Source of the DNA: Streptomyces flavidovirens DSM 40150
GTDB lineage: Bacteria > Actinomycetota > Actinomycetes > Streptomycetales > Streptomycetaceae
DNA length: 56,547 bases
Direction of reading: 5' to 3'
Assembly: GCF_000429085.1 (NCBI RefSeq)
Contig: NZ_AUBE01000033.1
Location: forward strand, 1-56,547
The notes beneath the pieces are model-generated. The model ran no database searches. It worked only from the letters and a program-made list of their open reading frames with translations, and was not told the origin of the DNA. Both the position numbers and the translations under genes were made by a program. Below, in pieces: positions 7,531 through 13,826 of the stretch (its first letter is position 1; each line of letters opens with the position of its first letter).

Positions 7531-7752
7531 ATGCCGGACGAGGACCAGGAGCCGGAACAGGACCAAGGGCAGGATCAGGAGCAGGACCAGGAACAGCAGG
7601 AAACCATGGGGGAGGCCGACCGCAGGCGGCGGCGCGCCCAGTTCCTGCGCGAGCTGAACGAGGCGAAGGCACTGCGCGAGCGGGTACAGCCGCGCCGGGC
7701 CCGCGCGGCCCGGATGCGGCAGCAGATGCGGATGCGTACCTTCCGCTGGTAG
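7531..7752 (+). CDS. Small basic conserved hypothetical protein
   Basis: About 73 residues. The N terminus is a Glu/Asp/Gln low-complexity run (QEPEQDQGQDQEQDQEQQE) and the rest is a very basic helix (RRRRRAQFLRELNEAKALRE, VQPRRARAARMRQQMRMRTF, ending RW). The basic second half is the conserved part, so translation could also start at ATG 7606. Function unknown; the acidic-then-basic layout suggests a nucleic-acid or ribosome-associated peptide. It lies between upp and the tadA pair. Confidence 0.6.
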   Translation: MPDEDQEPEQDQGQDQEQDQEQQETMGEADRRRRRAQFLRELNEAKALRERVQPRRARAARMRQQMRMRTFRW

Positions 7753-7937
7753 GGGCTTTCTCGCAGGACTGGTACACGACGCAAGAGCGGAAGACCTCTC
7801 GCGGAACGCTTTCTTCTGCCACGATTCCGAGTGGGCGGGGCTCGGAGCTGCGAAACGGTTTCTCCCCAACCTCAGCGACACCCTCCGGCCGGGAGGAACT
7901 CCAACCGGCACTTCTCAAGACCAGTGGGAGAGTCACG

Positions 7938-8486
7938 GTGTACTTCGCCGCACTGCTCGCGCGCACCGAAGACGGGTGGAAAGCGAGCGACACGGAGCTC
8001 GACGACGTGGAAACCTTGTCCGACCTGACCGATCTGGCCCGCGAGGCCACGGTCGACGACGACACGGTGATCGTCTTCATCGAGCAGGAAGACGCATGGT
8101 TCGGCCTCGTCCGGGTGGACGGCGAGGAGGACCCTCGTATCTATGTCTCCGACGCGGCCGCGGCCGCCCGTTCGTCGTACGGGGAGATTTTGCTCACCGA
8201 CGAACTGCTCGGCCGGGAGCCCGAGGACCCGGACGTCCTGGAGGAGCTCGTCGACCTCGACGGCACCGAGGACGGGGAACCGGACGAGGACCCCGGCGAC
8301 GACAACGACGAGGAGGAGATCAGGGCGGACGACGGCAGCGTCGTACCGGCTGGTCCGCTCGGGGAGACGGGGATCCTCGCGGACCTCGGCCTCGCCGACA
8401 AGCAACTGCTGGCGCTCGGCACGGACGCGCTCGCGGAGATCGCCGACGCGCTGGGCGCGGCCGACGTACTGGAGACCGTCCAGTAG
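7938..8486 (+). CDS. tRNA adenosine deaminase-associated protein
   Basis: The 182-residue acidic protein starts at GTG 7938. The N-terminal half is folded (YFAALLARTEDGWKASDTEL, VIVFIEQEDAWFGLVRVDGE, RIYVSDAAAAARSSYGE); the centre is a long Asp/Glu run (about 100-130); the C terminus is a helical stretch (LADLGLADKQLLALGTDALA). It is the partner gene regularly found before tadA in actinomycetes. Its stop overlaps the tadA start by one base (TAGTG), so they are co-translated. A biochemical role is not established. Confidence 0.85.
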   Translation: MYFAALLARTEDGWKASDTELDDVETLSDLTDLAREATVDDDTVIVFIEQEDAWFGLVRVDGEEDPRIYVSDAAAAARSSYGEILLTDELLGREPEDPDVLEELVDLDGTEDGEPDEDPGDDNDEEEIRADDGSVVPAGPLGETGILADLGLADKQLLALGTDALAEIADALGAADVLETVQ

Positions 8487-8989
8487 TGAGCCCGGCAGTG
8501 ACAGACGAACAACGACCGGAGTCGGAGCCCGACCCGGTACGGGACCGGTGGCGGGCGCCCATGCGCCTTGCCCTGGCCGAGGCGGCACGGGCGGCGGAGG
8601 CCGGCGATGTGCCGGTCGGCGCCGTCCTGCTGGCTCCCGACGGCTCGCTGCTCGCGGCGGGTCACAACGAGCGGGAGGCGACGGGTGATCCGACGGCGCA
8701 CGCCGAGGTGCTGGCCGTCCGCAGGGCGGCGCGCGAGCTCGGCGAGTGGCGGCTGACGGGCTGCACACTCGTCGTCACCCTGGAACCGTGCACGATGTGC
8801 GCGGGAGCGATCGTGCAGTCGCGGGTGGAGCGGGTGGTCTACGGGGCGCTCGACGAGAAGGCGGGCGCCGCCGGTTCGCTCTGGGACGTCGTACGGGACC
8901 GGAGGCTGAACCACCGGCCCGAAGTCATCCAGGGCGTACTCGAAAAGGAGTGCTCGGATCTGCTGACGGCCTTCTTCAGGGACCGCTGA
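8486..8989 (+). CDS. tadA: tRNA adenosine(34) deaminase
   Basis: The enzyme deaminates A34 of tRNA-Arg(ACG) to inosine. The zinc deaminase motifs are clear: AHAEV (His72 ligand, Glu74 catalytic) and PCTMCAGA (Cys102 and Cys105 ligands), with the family's AGDVPVGAVL at about 39-48 and GAAGSLWDV near the C terminus. GTG 8486 gives 168 residues; GTG 8498 or ATG 8561 would remove a non-conserved N terminus. Its presumed substrate, tRNA-Arg(ACG), is also in this window (28645-28717). Confidence 0.93.
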   Translation: MSPAVTDEQRPESEPDPVRDRWRAPMRLALAEAARAAEAGDVPVGAVLLAPDGSLLAAGHNEREATGDPTAHAEVLAVRRAARELGEWRLTGCTLVVTLEPCTMCAGAIVQSRVERVVYGALDEKAGAAGSLWDVVRDRRLNHRPEVIQGVLEKECSDLLTAFFRDR

Positions 8990-9083
8990 AGAGACCGCTC
9001 AAGAGACCGCCGCGGAGGCTGCTGAAGGGGCCGCTGAGGAACCGATTTCGGAGCACGGCCCGGCGTGGGCTAAGCTCTCTCTC

Positions 9084-9170
9084 GGTAGCGTGTCCGAGCG
9101 GCCTAAGGAGCACGCCTCGAAAGCGTGTGAGGGGGCAACTCCTCCGTGGGTTCAAATCCCACCGCTACCG
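9084..9170 (+). tRNA. tRNA-Ser(CGA)
   Basis: This is a complete class II tRNA. Acceptor strands GGTAGCG and CGCTACC pair with discriminator G, the D loop contains GCGGCCTAAGG, and the anticodon loop CTCGAAA holds anticodon CGA at 9118-9120. There is a long variable arm and a T arm with TTCAAAT. CCA is not encoded. It provides an intact class II reference for the two tRNA-Ser fragments in the window. Confidence 0.96.
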
Positions 9171-9179
9171 CTCAGAACG

Positions 9180-9208
9180 AAAGCCCCGGCTCCCCGAGTC
9201 GGGGCTTT
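9180..9208 (+). terminator. Hairpin terminator after tRNA-Ser(CGA)
   Basis: Perfect 9-base arms AAAGCCCCG (9180-9188) and CGGGGCTTT (9200-9208) enclose an 11-base loop, beginning 10 bases past the tRNA. The arm ends in TTT, as in an intrinsic terminator. Confidence 0.8.
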
Positions 9209-9264
9209 CGTGTTGTGCGGTTAGACTCACGCGACTCACGGGACCGGCAGGGGAGGCCGCACAG

Positions 9265-9429
9265 ATGGTGCAAACGAAGAAGGTGGCGCTGTACATGCTC
9301 GTCGTCTTCGTGCTGTACACGATCATCACCGACCCCCGCAGATCGGCCGATCTCGTCCACATAGGGTTCGAAGGCGTCTCCAGTGCCGCGCAGGGCGTCG
9401 GCGAGTTCATGTCCCAGCTGATCCAGTAG
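9265..9429 (+). CDS. Small conserved membrane protein
   Basis: 54 residues from ATG 9265. One transmembrane helix (about 7-21, VALYMLVVFVLYTII) is followed by an amphipathic stretch (ADLVHIGFEGVSSAAQGVGE). No family name is known to me. It is followed after 9 bases by the Dabb gene on the same strand, suggesting one transcript. Confidence 0.7.
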   Translation: MVQTKKVALYMLVVFVLYTIITDPRRSADLVHIGFEGVSSAAQGVGEFMSQLIQ

Positions 9430-9438
9430 GAGTGCCCC

Positions 9439-9732
9439 TTGATCCGCCATCTGGTCCTCTTCAAGCTCAACGAGGGTGTCGAGCGGGACGAGCCGCGCGT
9501 GCGCGCCGGCGCGAAGGCCTTCGAGGAGCTCGGCGGGGTCGTTCCCGAGCTGGAGTTCTGGGAATGCGCCTGGAACATCACCGACCGGCCCATCGCGTAC
9601 GACTTCGCCATCAACTCGGCGGTCCGGGACCGCGATGCGCTGAAGCGGTACATCGAGCACCCGGCCCACCAGGCGGCCGCCGGGCAGTGGCGTGAATTCG
9701 CCACGTGGGTGATCGCCGACTACGAGTTCTGA
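9439..9732 (+). CDS. Dabb (stress-responsive alpha/beta barrel) domain protein
   Basis: The 97-residue protein matches the dimeric alpha-beta barrel Dabb family: MIRHLVLFKLNEGVE at the N terminus, then PELEFWECAWNITDRPIAYD, and RYIEHPAHQAAAGQWREFAT near the end. Start TTG 9439 gives the conserved IRHLVLFK opening. Family members include small enzymes and stress proteins, so the exact role is open. It is followed by a clear terminator. Confidence 0.85.
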   Translation: MIRHLVLFKLNEGVERDEPRVRAGAKAFEELGGVVPELEFWECAWNITDRPIAYDFAINSAVRDRDALKRYIEHPAHQAAAGQWREFATWVIADYEF

Positions 9733-9749
9733 GCCCCCGCGCCAGCAGG

Positions 9750-9777
9750 CCCCACACCGGTCCGGTGTGGGGTTTTT
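9750..9777 (+). terminator. Intrinsic terminator after the Dabb gene
   Basis: An 11-base stem (9750-9760 with 9762-9772, CCCCACACCGG pairing with CCGGTGTGGGG) is followed by TTTTT (9773-9777). This is the most canonical rho-independent terminator in the window. Confidence 0.9.
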
Positions 9778-9906
9778 GCATGTTTAAGACCCAACTTGCC
9801 GTCAACACGGAGTTATACGGTGCTTGCACACAGTGCACATGTCTTGTGATGCTATGACCGCTTTTGACGGATGAGTTGATCGTGGTTGACCGAGATAAGG
9901 GGTGGC

Positions 9907-10773
9907 GTGACCGTGCCGGCCAGTACAGCGCCTCAAGCTCCGCCCCAGCAGCTTCAGCCGCTCCCTCCCGAGACCGCCCCCGATCCTCCGGCGGGCGGCA
10001 CCCCCAAGAGCCGTGGCGCGGACACCAGGGCCCTCACGCAGGTGCTGTTCGCGGAGCTGAAGGGGCTGGAACCGGGGACACCCGAGCACAACCGCGTGCG
10101 CGGCGCACTCATCGAGGCGAACCTCCCGCTGGTGCGGTACGCCGCGGCCCGGTTCCGCAGCCGCAACGAGCCGATGGAGGACGTCGTACAGGTCGGCACG
10201 ATCGGGCTGATCAACGCGATCGACCGGTTCGACCCGGACCGCGGCGTGCAGTTCCCGACCTTCGCGATGCCGACCGTCGTGGGGGAGATCAAGCGGTACT
10301 TCCGCGACAACGTCAGGACCGTGCACGTGCCGCGCCGGCTCCACGAGCTGTGGGTCCAGGTCAGCGGGGCCACCGAGGACCTCACGACGGCCCACGGGCG
10401 CTCCCCCACGACCGCCGAGATCGCCGAGCGCCTGCGCATCTCCGAGGACGAGGTACTGGCCTGCATCGAGGCGGGACGCTCGTACCACGCCACCTCACTG
10501 GAGGCCGCCCAGGAGGGTGACGGGCTGCCGGGGCTGCTCGACCGGCTCGGGTACGAGGACCCGGCGCTGGCCGGTGTCGAGCATCGCGACCTCGTACGGC
10601 ATCTGCTCGTACAACTGCCCGAACGTGAGCAACGGATCCTGCTGCTCCGGTATTACAACAATCTGACACAGTCCCAGATCAGTGCCGAACTGGGTGTCTC
10701 GCAGATGCATGTGTCAAGACTGCTGGCGAGGAGCTTCGCCCGCCTTCGATCCGCAAATCGAATCGAGGCGTAA
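9907..10773 (+). CDS. sigF: SigB/SigF/SigG-family sigma factor (probable SigF)
   Basis: About 288 residues with the family's regions in order: LPLVRYAAARFRSRNEPMED and VVQVGTIGLINAIDRFDPDR (region 2), GVQFPTFAMPTVVGEIKRYF, HVPRRLHEL, region 3 (TTAEIAERLRISEDEVLACI), and region 4 with LPEREQRILLLRYYNN and QISAELGVSQMHVSRLLAR. AAGGGG at 9897-9902 lies 4 bases before GTG 9907; GTG 9913 and TTG 9886 are alternatives. In Streptomyces, sigF acts late in spore maturation, and the neighbouring paralog resembles the sigF-sigN arrangement I recall from S. coelicolor. The family is certain; the symbol rests on that synteny. Confidence 0.85.
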   Translation: MTVPASTAPQAPPQQLQPLPPETAPDPPAGGTPKSRGADTRALTQVLFAELKGLEPGTPEHNRVRGALIEANLPLVRYAAARFRSRNEPMEDVVQVGTIGLINAIDRFDPDRGVQFPTFAMPTVVGEIKRYFRDNVRTVHVPRRLHELWVQVSGATEDLTTAHGRSPTTAEIAERLRISEDEVLACIEAGRSYHATSLEAAQEGDGLPGLLDRLGYEDPALAGVEHRDLVRHLLVQLPEREQRILLLRYYNNLTQSQISAELGVSQMHVSRLLARSFARLRSANRIEA

Positions 10774-10994
10774 CCGGATCGGGTAGTACCCACCCCTGAC
10801 CGAAAAGCCGCACACCCCCCTTTTCCTGCGCAGATTTGTCGACTTGGCGCTACAGCGTGTTGCCGACATGTGACATTCTGCTGGAACCGCGTTTGCCGCA
10901 GCTCCGCCGCCGGTATTCAGGTGGAGGCTGCTTCCTCCGACGGGAGCGCCCGCCGCTACCGTCAGCGACCGCAGTCGACCGAAAGGGGGCTGGC

Positions 10995-11858
10995 ATGTCC
11001 GCAGAACAGGGCAGCTCGAAGGTGCTCACCAAGGAAGTGCCCGCCGTGCTCGACCAGGTGACGGCTCCTCCGCCGCCGCTGGTGTCGCAGCCGGAAGCCA
11101 TCGACACCCGCACTCTGTCCCGCTCGCTCTTCCTGCGGCTTGCCGCCCTTGAGAAAGACAGCCCGGACCGTACGTACGTACGCGACACGCTCATCGAACT
11201 CAACCTTCCCCTGGTGCGTTACGCCGCGGCCCGGTTCCGCAGCCGCAACGAGCCGATGGAGGACATCGTCCAGGTCGGCACGATCGGCCTGATCAAGGCG
11301 ATCGACCGGTTCGACTGTGAACGGGGCGTGGAGTTCCCGACGTTCGCGATGCCGACGGTCGTCGGAGAGATCAAGCGCTTCTTCCGCGATACCAGTTGGT
11401 CGGTACGGGTCCCGCGCCGCCTCCAGGAGCTGCGGCTCGCGCTGACGAAGGCGAGCGACGACCTCGCGCAGAAGCTCGACCGGTCGCCGACCGTCCCCGA
11501 ACTCGCCGCCGTACTGGGGGTGTCGGAGGAGGACGTCGTCGACGGGCTCGCGGTAGGCAACGCCTACACCGCGAGCTCACTAGACTCGCCCTCCCCGGAG
11601 GACGACGGCGGCGAAGGCTCGCTGGCGGACCGGCTCGGGTACGAGGACATGGCGCTGGAAGGCGTCGAGTACCGCGAGTCGCTGAAGCCGCTGCTGGCCA
11701 AACTGCCGCCGCGCGAACGCCAGATCATCATGCTGCGGTTCTTCGCGAACATGACCCAGTCCCAGATCGGCGAAGAGGTCGGCATCTCGCAGATGCACGT
11801 TTCGCGGCTGCTGACGCGCACGCTGTCACAGCTTCGGGAAGGGCTCATCGCGGACTGA
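10995..11858 (+). CDS. sigN: SigB/SigF/SigG-family sigma factor (probable SigN)
   Basis: 287 residues, a close paralog of the upstream sigma gene through region 2 (the same LPLVRYAAARFRSRNEPMED). It differs elsewhere: LDRSPTVPELAAVLGVSEED in region 3, an acidic insert (SPSPEDDGGEGS), and LPPRERQIIMLRFFANMT with GEEVGISQMHVSRLLTR in region 4. Start ATG 10995 has AAAGGGGGC upstream. The 221-base gap before it contains GGGTAGTACCC (10781-10791) and could hold its own promoter. Anti-sigma genes are not adjacent. Confidence 0.85.
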   Translation: MSAEQGSSKVLTKEVPAVLDQVTAPPPPLVSQPEAIDTRTLSRSLFLRLAALEKDSPDRTYVRDTLIELNLPLVRYAAARFRSRNEPMEDIVQVGTIGLIKAIDRFDCERGVEFPTFAMPTVVGEIKRFFRDTSWSVRVPRRLQELRLALTKASDDLAQKLDRSPTVPELAAVLGVSEEDVVDGLAVGNAYTASSLDSPSPEDDGGEGSLADRLGYEDMALEGVEYRESLKPLLAKLPPRERQIIMLRFFANMTQSQIGEEVGISQMHVSRLLTRTLSQLREGLIAD

Positions 11859-11927
11859 GCCCCGGGTGCGGGTTCTTGACGGGGCAGACGGGTTCCTAAT
11901 TGACGGTGCGTCAGACAAACTGGCGCG

Positions 11928-12869
11928 ATGCGACGTCATGTGCTGACGCACGGCCGCCGAGGTGCCGCTACGGGCGCCGCGGCGGTTGTGCTGTGTCTGG
12001 GCGGGGTGCTGGCCACGTGCGGCGGGGGGAGCAGCGACGACGACGGCTATGCGGCGGTCGGCGCGGCGGGGCCGGGGCCGGAGCGGGCGCCGGGACGGGC
12101 CGTACCACCGCAGGGCAAGGTCGAGCTGGTGCCGCTCGACGGGGACAGTACGCCCGGTGCCGGGCGTGGTGGCCGTCGCGGCCCCGGTGACGGGCCGCCC
12201 CTGGCCGACGGTGGCGGCGGGGACGCGGGTGGTACGGGCGCGCCCGGCGGTGGTGGCAGCGGGCCCGCGACGGAGGGGCCGCCGGCCAAGGGCGGCGGGC
12301 CGCGCCCCGGCGGGACGGCCCCCGCAAAGCCGCCCGGCGCGCCCGGCGGCAGCGAAGACGGCAGCGGCGGTGGTAGCGGTGGTGGCGGCAGCGAAGACGG
12401 CAGTGGCGGTGGTACGCCGACGAAGCCGCCGGTGACCGGAGCGCCGGGGGCGCCGGGGAACGGGCCGGGGCCTGGGAACGGGCCGGGGCCTGGGAACGGG
12501 CCGGGACCTGGAAACGGGCCGGGGAACGGCTCCGGGGGCTCCTCCCCCGCGCCGCCCGCCGGGCCCGCCGTACTGAAGCTCGGCGACCCGCTGCTCGCGC
12601 CCGGCGACAAGCGCTGGTGCGAGCAGGTGACCGTGCCGTTCCGCAACACCGGGGAGTCAGCGGTCCGTTCGGGCACCGTGACCTTCGGAACGCACGTCAT
12701 CGGCGCGCTCGGCGTGGACTGGGACACCAGGTGGTCGACCCAGCCGCTGCCCGGGCCGATCGCCGCGGGCGCGGCCGTGCGCAAGACGTACACCGTGTGT
12801 GTGGACGCCTGGCGGGTGCCCCTGGGTATGCGGGTCGAGACCCAGGAGGTCACCGCCGACTGGAAGTGA
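11928..12869 (+). CDS. Gly/Pro-rich putative lipoprotein with beta-sandwich C-terminal domain
   Basis: 313 residues. The N terminus is a signal sequence with a somewhat atypical lipobox (LATC near residue 31), so lipid attachment is likely but not certain. Residues 35-205 are low complexity, including near-perfect GPGNGPGPGNG repeats. The last 110 residues form a compact domain (LKLGDPLLAPGDKRWCEQVT, VPFRNTGESAVRSGTVTFGT, and TYTVCVDAWRVPLGMRVETQ) with a likely disulfide pair. It looks like a surface stalk carrying a small domain. No known enzyme motif. Confidence 0.8.
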   Translation: MRRHVLTHGRRGAATGAAAVVLCLGGVLATCGGGSSDDDGYAAVGAAGPGPERAPGRAVPPQGKVELVPLDGDSTPGAGRGGRRGPGDGPPLADGGGGDAGGTGAPGGGGSGPATEGPPAKGGGPRPGGTAPAKPPGAPGGSEDGSGGGSGGGGSEDGSGGGTPTKPPVTGAPGAPGNGPGPGNGPGPGNGPGPGNGPGNGSGGSSPAPPAGPAVLKLGDPLLAPGDKRWCEQVTVPFRNTGESAVRSGTVTFGTHVIGALGVDWDTRWSTQPLPGPIAAGAAVRKTYTVCVDAWRVPLGMRVETQEVTADWK

Positions 12870-12882
12870 TCAGCGGAACGGA

Positions 12883-13098
12883 TCAGCCGAACGCGAGCCA
12901 GGCGACCGCCGCGAGGATCACGACGACGGCTACGACGCCGACGATCACGCCGGTCTTGGGGCCGCCGGACGCGGCGGCCGCGGCCGGCTGCTGCCGCTGC
13001 GGTTCGCCGTCGTCCACGAAGGCGCGGAACATCTGGGTGCTGCCCGCCGGGTCGTGCTGACCCTCGGGACCCTGCGGAGCATGGGGGTTGTGTGCCAT
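12883..13098 (-). CDS. Small tail-anchored membrane protein
   Basis: 71 residues from ATG 13098 (MAHNPHAPQGPEGQHDPAGS). The centre is polar (MFRAFVDDGEPQRQQP), followed by one C-terminal transmembrane helix (VIVGVVAVVVILAAVAWLAF). It is convergent with the lipoprotein gene, 13 bases from its stop. Function unknown. Confidence 0.7.
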   Translation of the reverse strand: MAHNPHAPQGPEGQHDPAGSTQMFRAFVDDGEPQRQQPAAAAASGGPKTGVIVGVVAVVVILAAVAWLAFG

Positions 13099-13247
13099 GG
13101 GCCACGACCCTAGCGAAGTAGGCCCCCTCAGCACACCCCGGACCCTCCGACGGGCGTGATCTGCGGCTTTACCGGCCGCGCGGACGGCCTTGACCCGCCA
13201 CTCACGGAGCCTTTTGGGTTCCTTTACTCCAGCAGGCCCGATTTAGT

Positions 13248-13289
13248 TTGCCTGAAGCAACCAACTACTTCTATGGTTGCCCTAAGCAA
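13248..13289. promoter_or_regulatory. Twin MarR operator candidates
   Basis: Two near-identical 13-base palindromic sites lie upstream of the MarR start: TTGCCTGAAGCAA (13248-13260) and TTGCCCTAAGCAA (13277-13289), 29 bases apart from start to start (nearly three helical turns). Each has arms TTGC/GCAA. The second ends 20 bases before the MarR ATG and 9 bases before its GGAGG, so binding would block transcription. Confidence 0.65.
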
Positions 13290-13309
13290 CAAGATGTTCG
13301 GAGGTGCCC

Positions 13310-13813
13310 ATGGCCGCACAGAGTCAGTTCGCGGAACTGGCCCGGCAGCTCAGTGCCATCGGTGCCGTGAAGCGCGATCTGGCACGCGTGCTGCCCGCGC
13401 ACTGCCCGGCCGGATCGGCCGCCGTGCTCACCCTCCTCGACCGCCACGGCGAGATGCGGATGAGCCGGCTCGCCGAGCTCCTGGCGGTCGACATGTCGGT
13501 GACCAGCCGGCACGTGGCGCAGGTGGCGGAGCGCGGCTGGATCGACCGGGCTCCCGACCCGTGCGACAAGCGTTCACGCATCCTGCGGCTCAACCCGGCG
13601 GGCCGGGCGCTGCTGGAGGAACTCTCCGAGCGCTATGTCCAGACGCTCGCCGGCGCCCTCGACGACTGGTCCGACGACGAGGTCGGACAGCTCAACACCA
13701 TGCTGGCCCGGCTGCGCAGCAGCTTCGGTGACTGCCGGGCGCGGGCCCCGCACCACTTCGAGCACGACACCGCGGCACCAGCAATGCCCGTAACACCCGC
13801 AACACCCGCGTAA
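13310..13813 (+). CDS. MarR-family transcriptional regulator
   Basis: 167 residues. The winged helix-turn-helix spans about 40-105: GSAAVLTLLDRHGEMRMSRL, AELLAVDMSVTSRHVAQVAE, RGWIDRAPDPCDKRSRILRL. A helical dimerisation C terminus (LLEELSERYVQTLAGALDDW) is followed by a His/Pro-rich tail. ATG 13310 has GGAGG at a good distance. It precedes the MFS gene by 13 bases, so it very likely represses its own operon through the upstream palindromes. Confidence 0.93.
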   Translation: MAAQSQFAELARQLSAIGAVKRDLARVLPAHCPAGSAAVLTLLDRHGEMRMSRLAELLAVDMSVTSRHVAQVAERGWIDRAPDPCDKRSRILRLNPAGRALLEELSERYVQTLAGALDDWSDDEVGQLNTMLARLRSSFGDCRARAPHHFEHDTAAPAMPVTPATPA

Positions 13814-13826
13814 GCAAAGGAATTCA

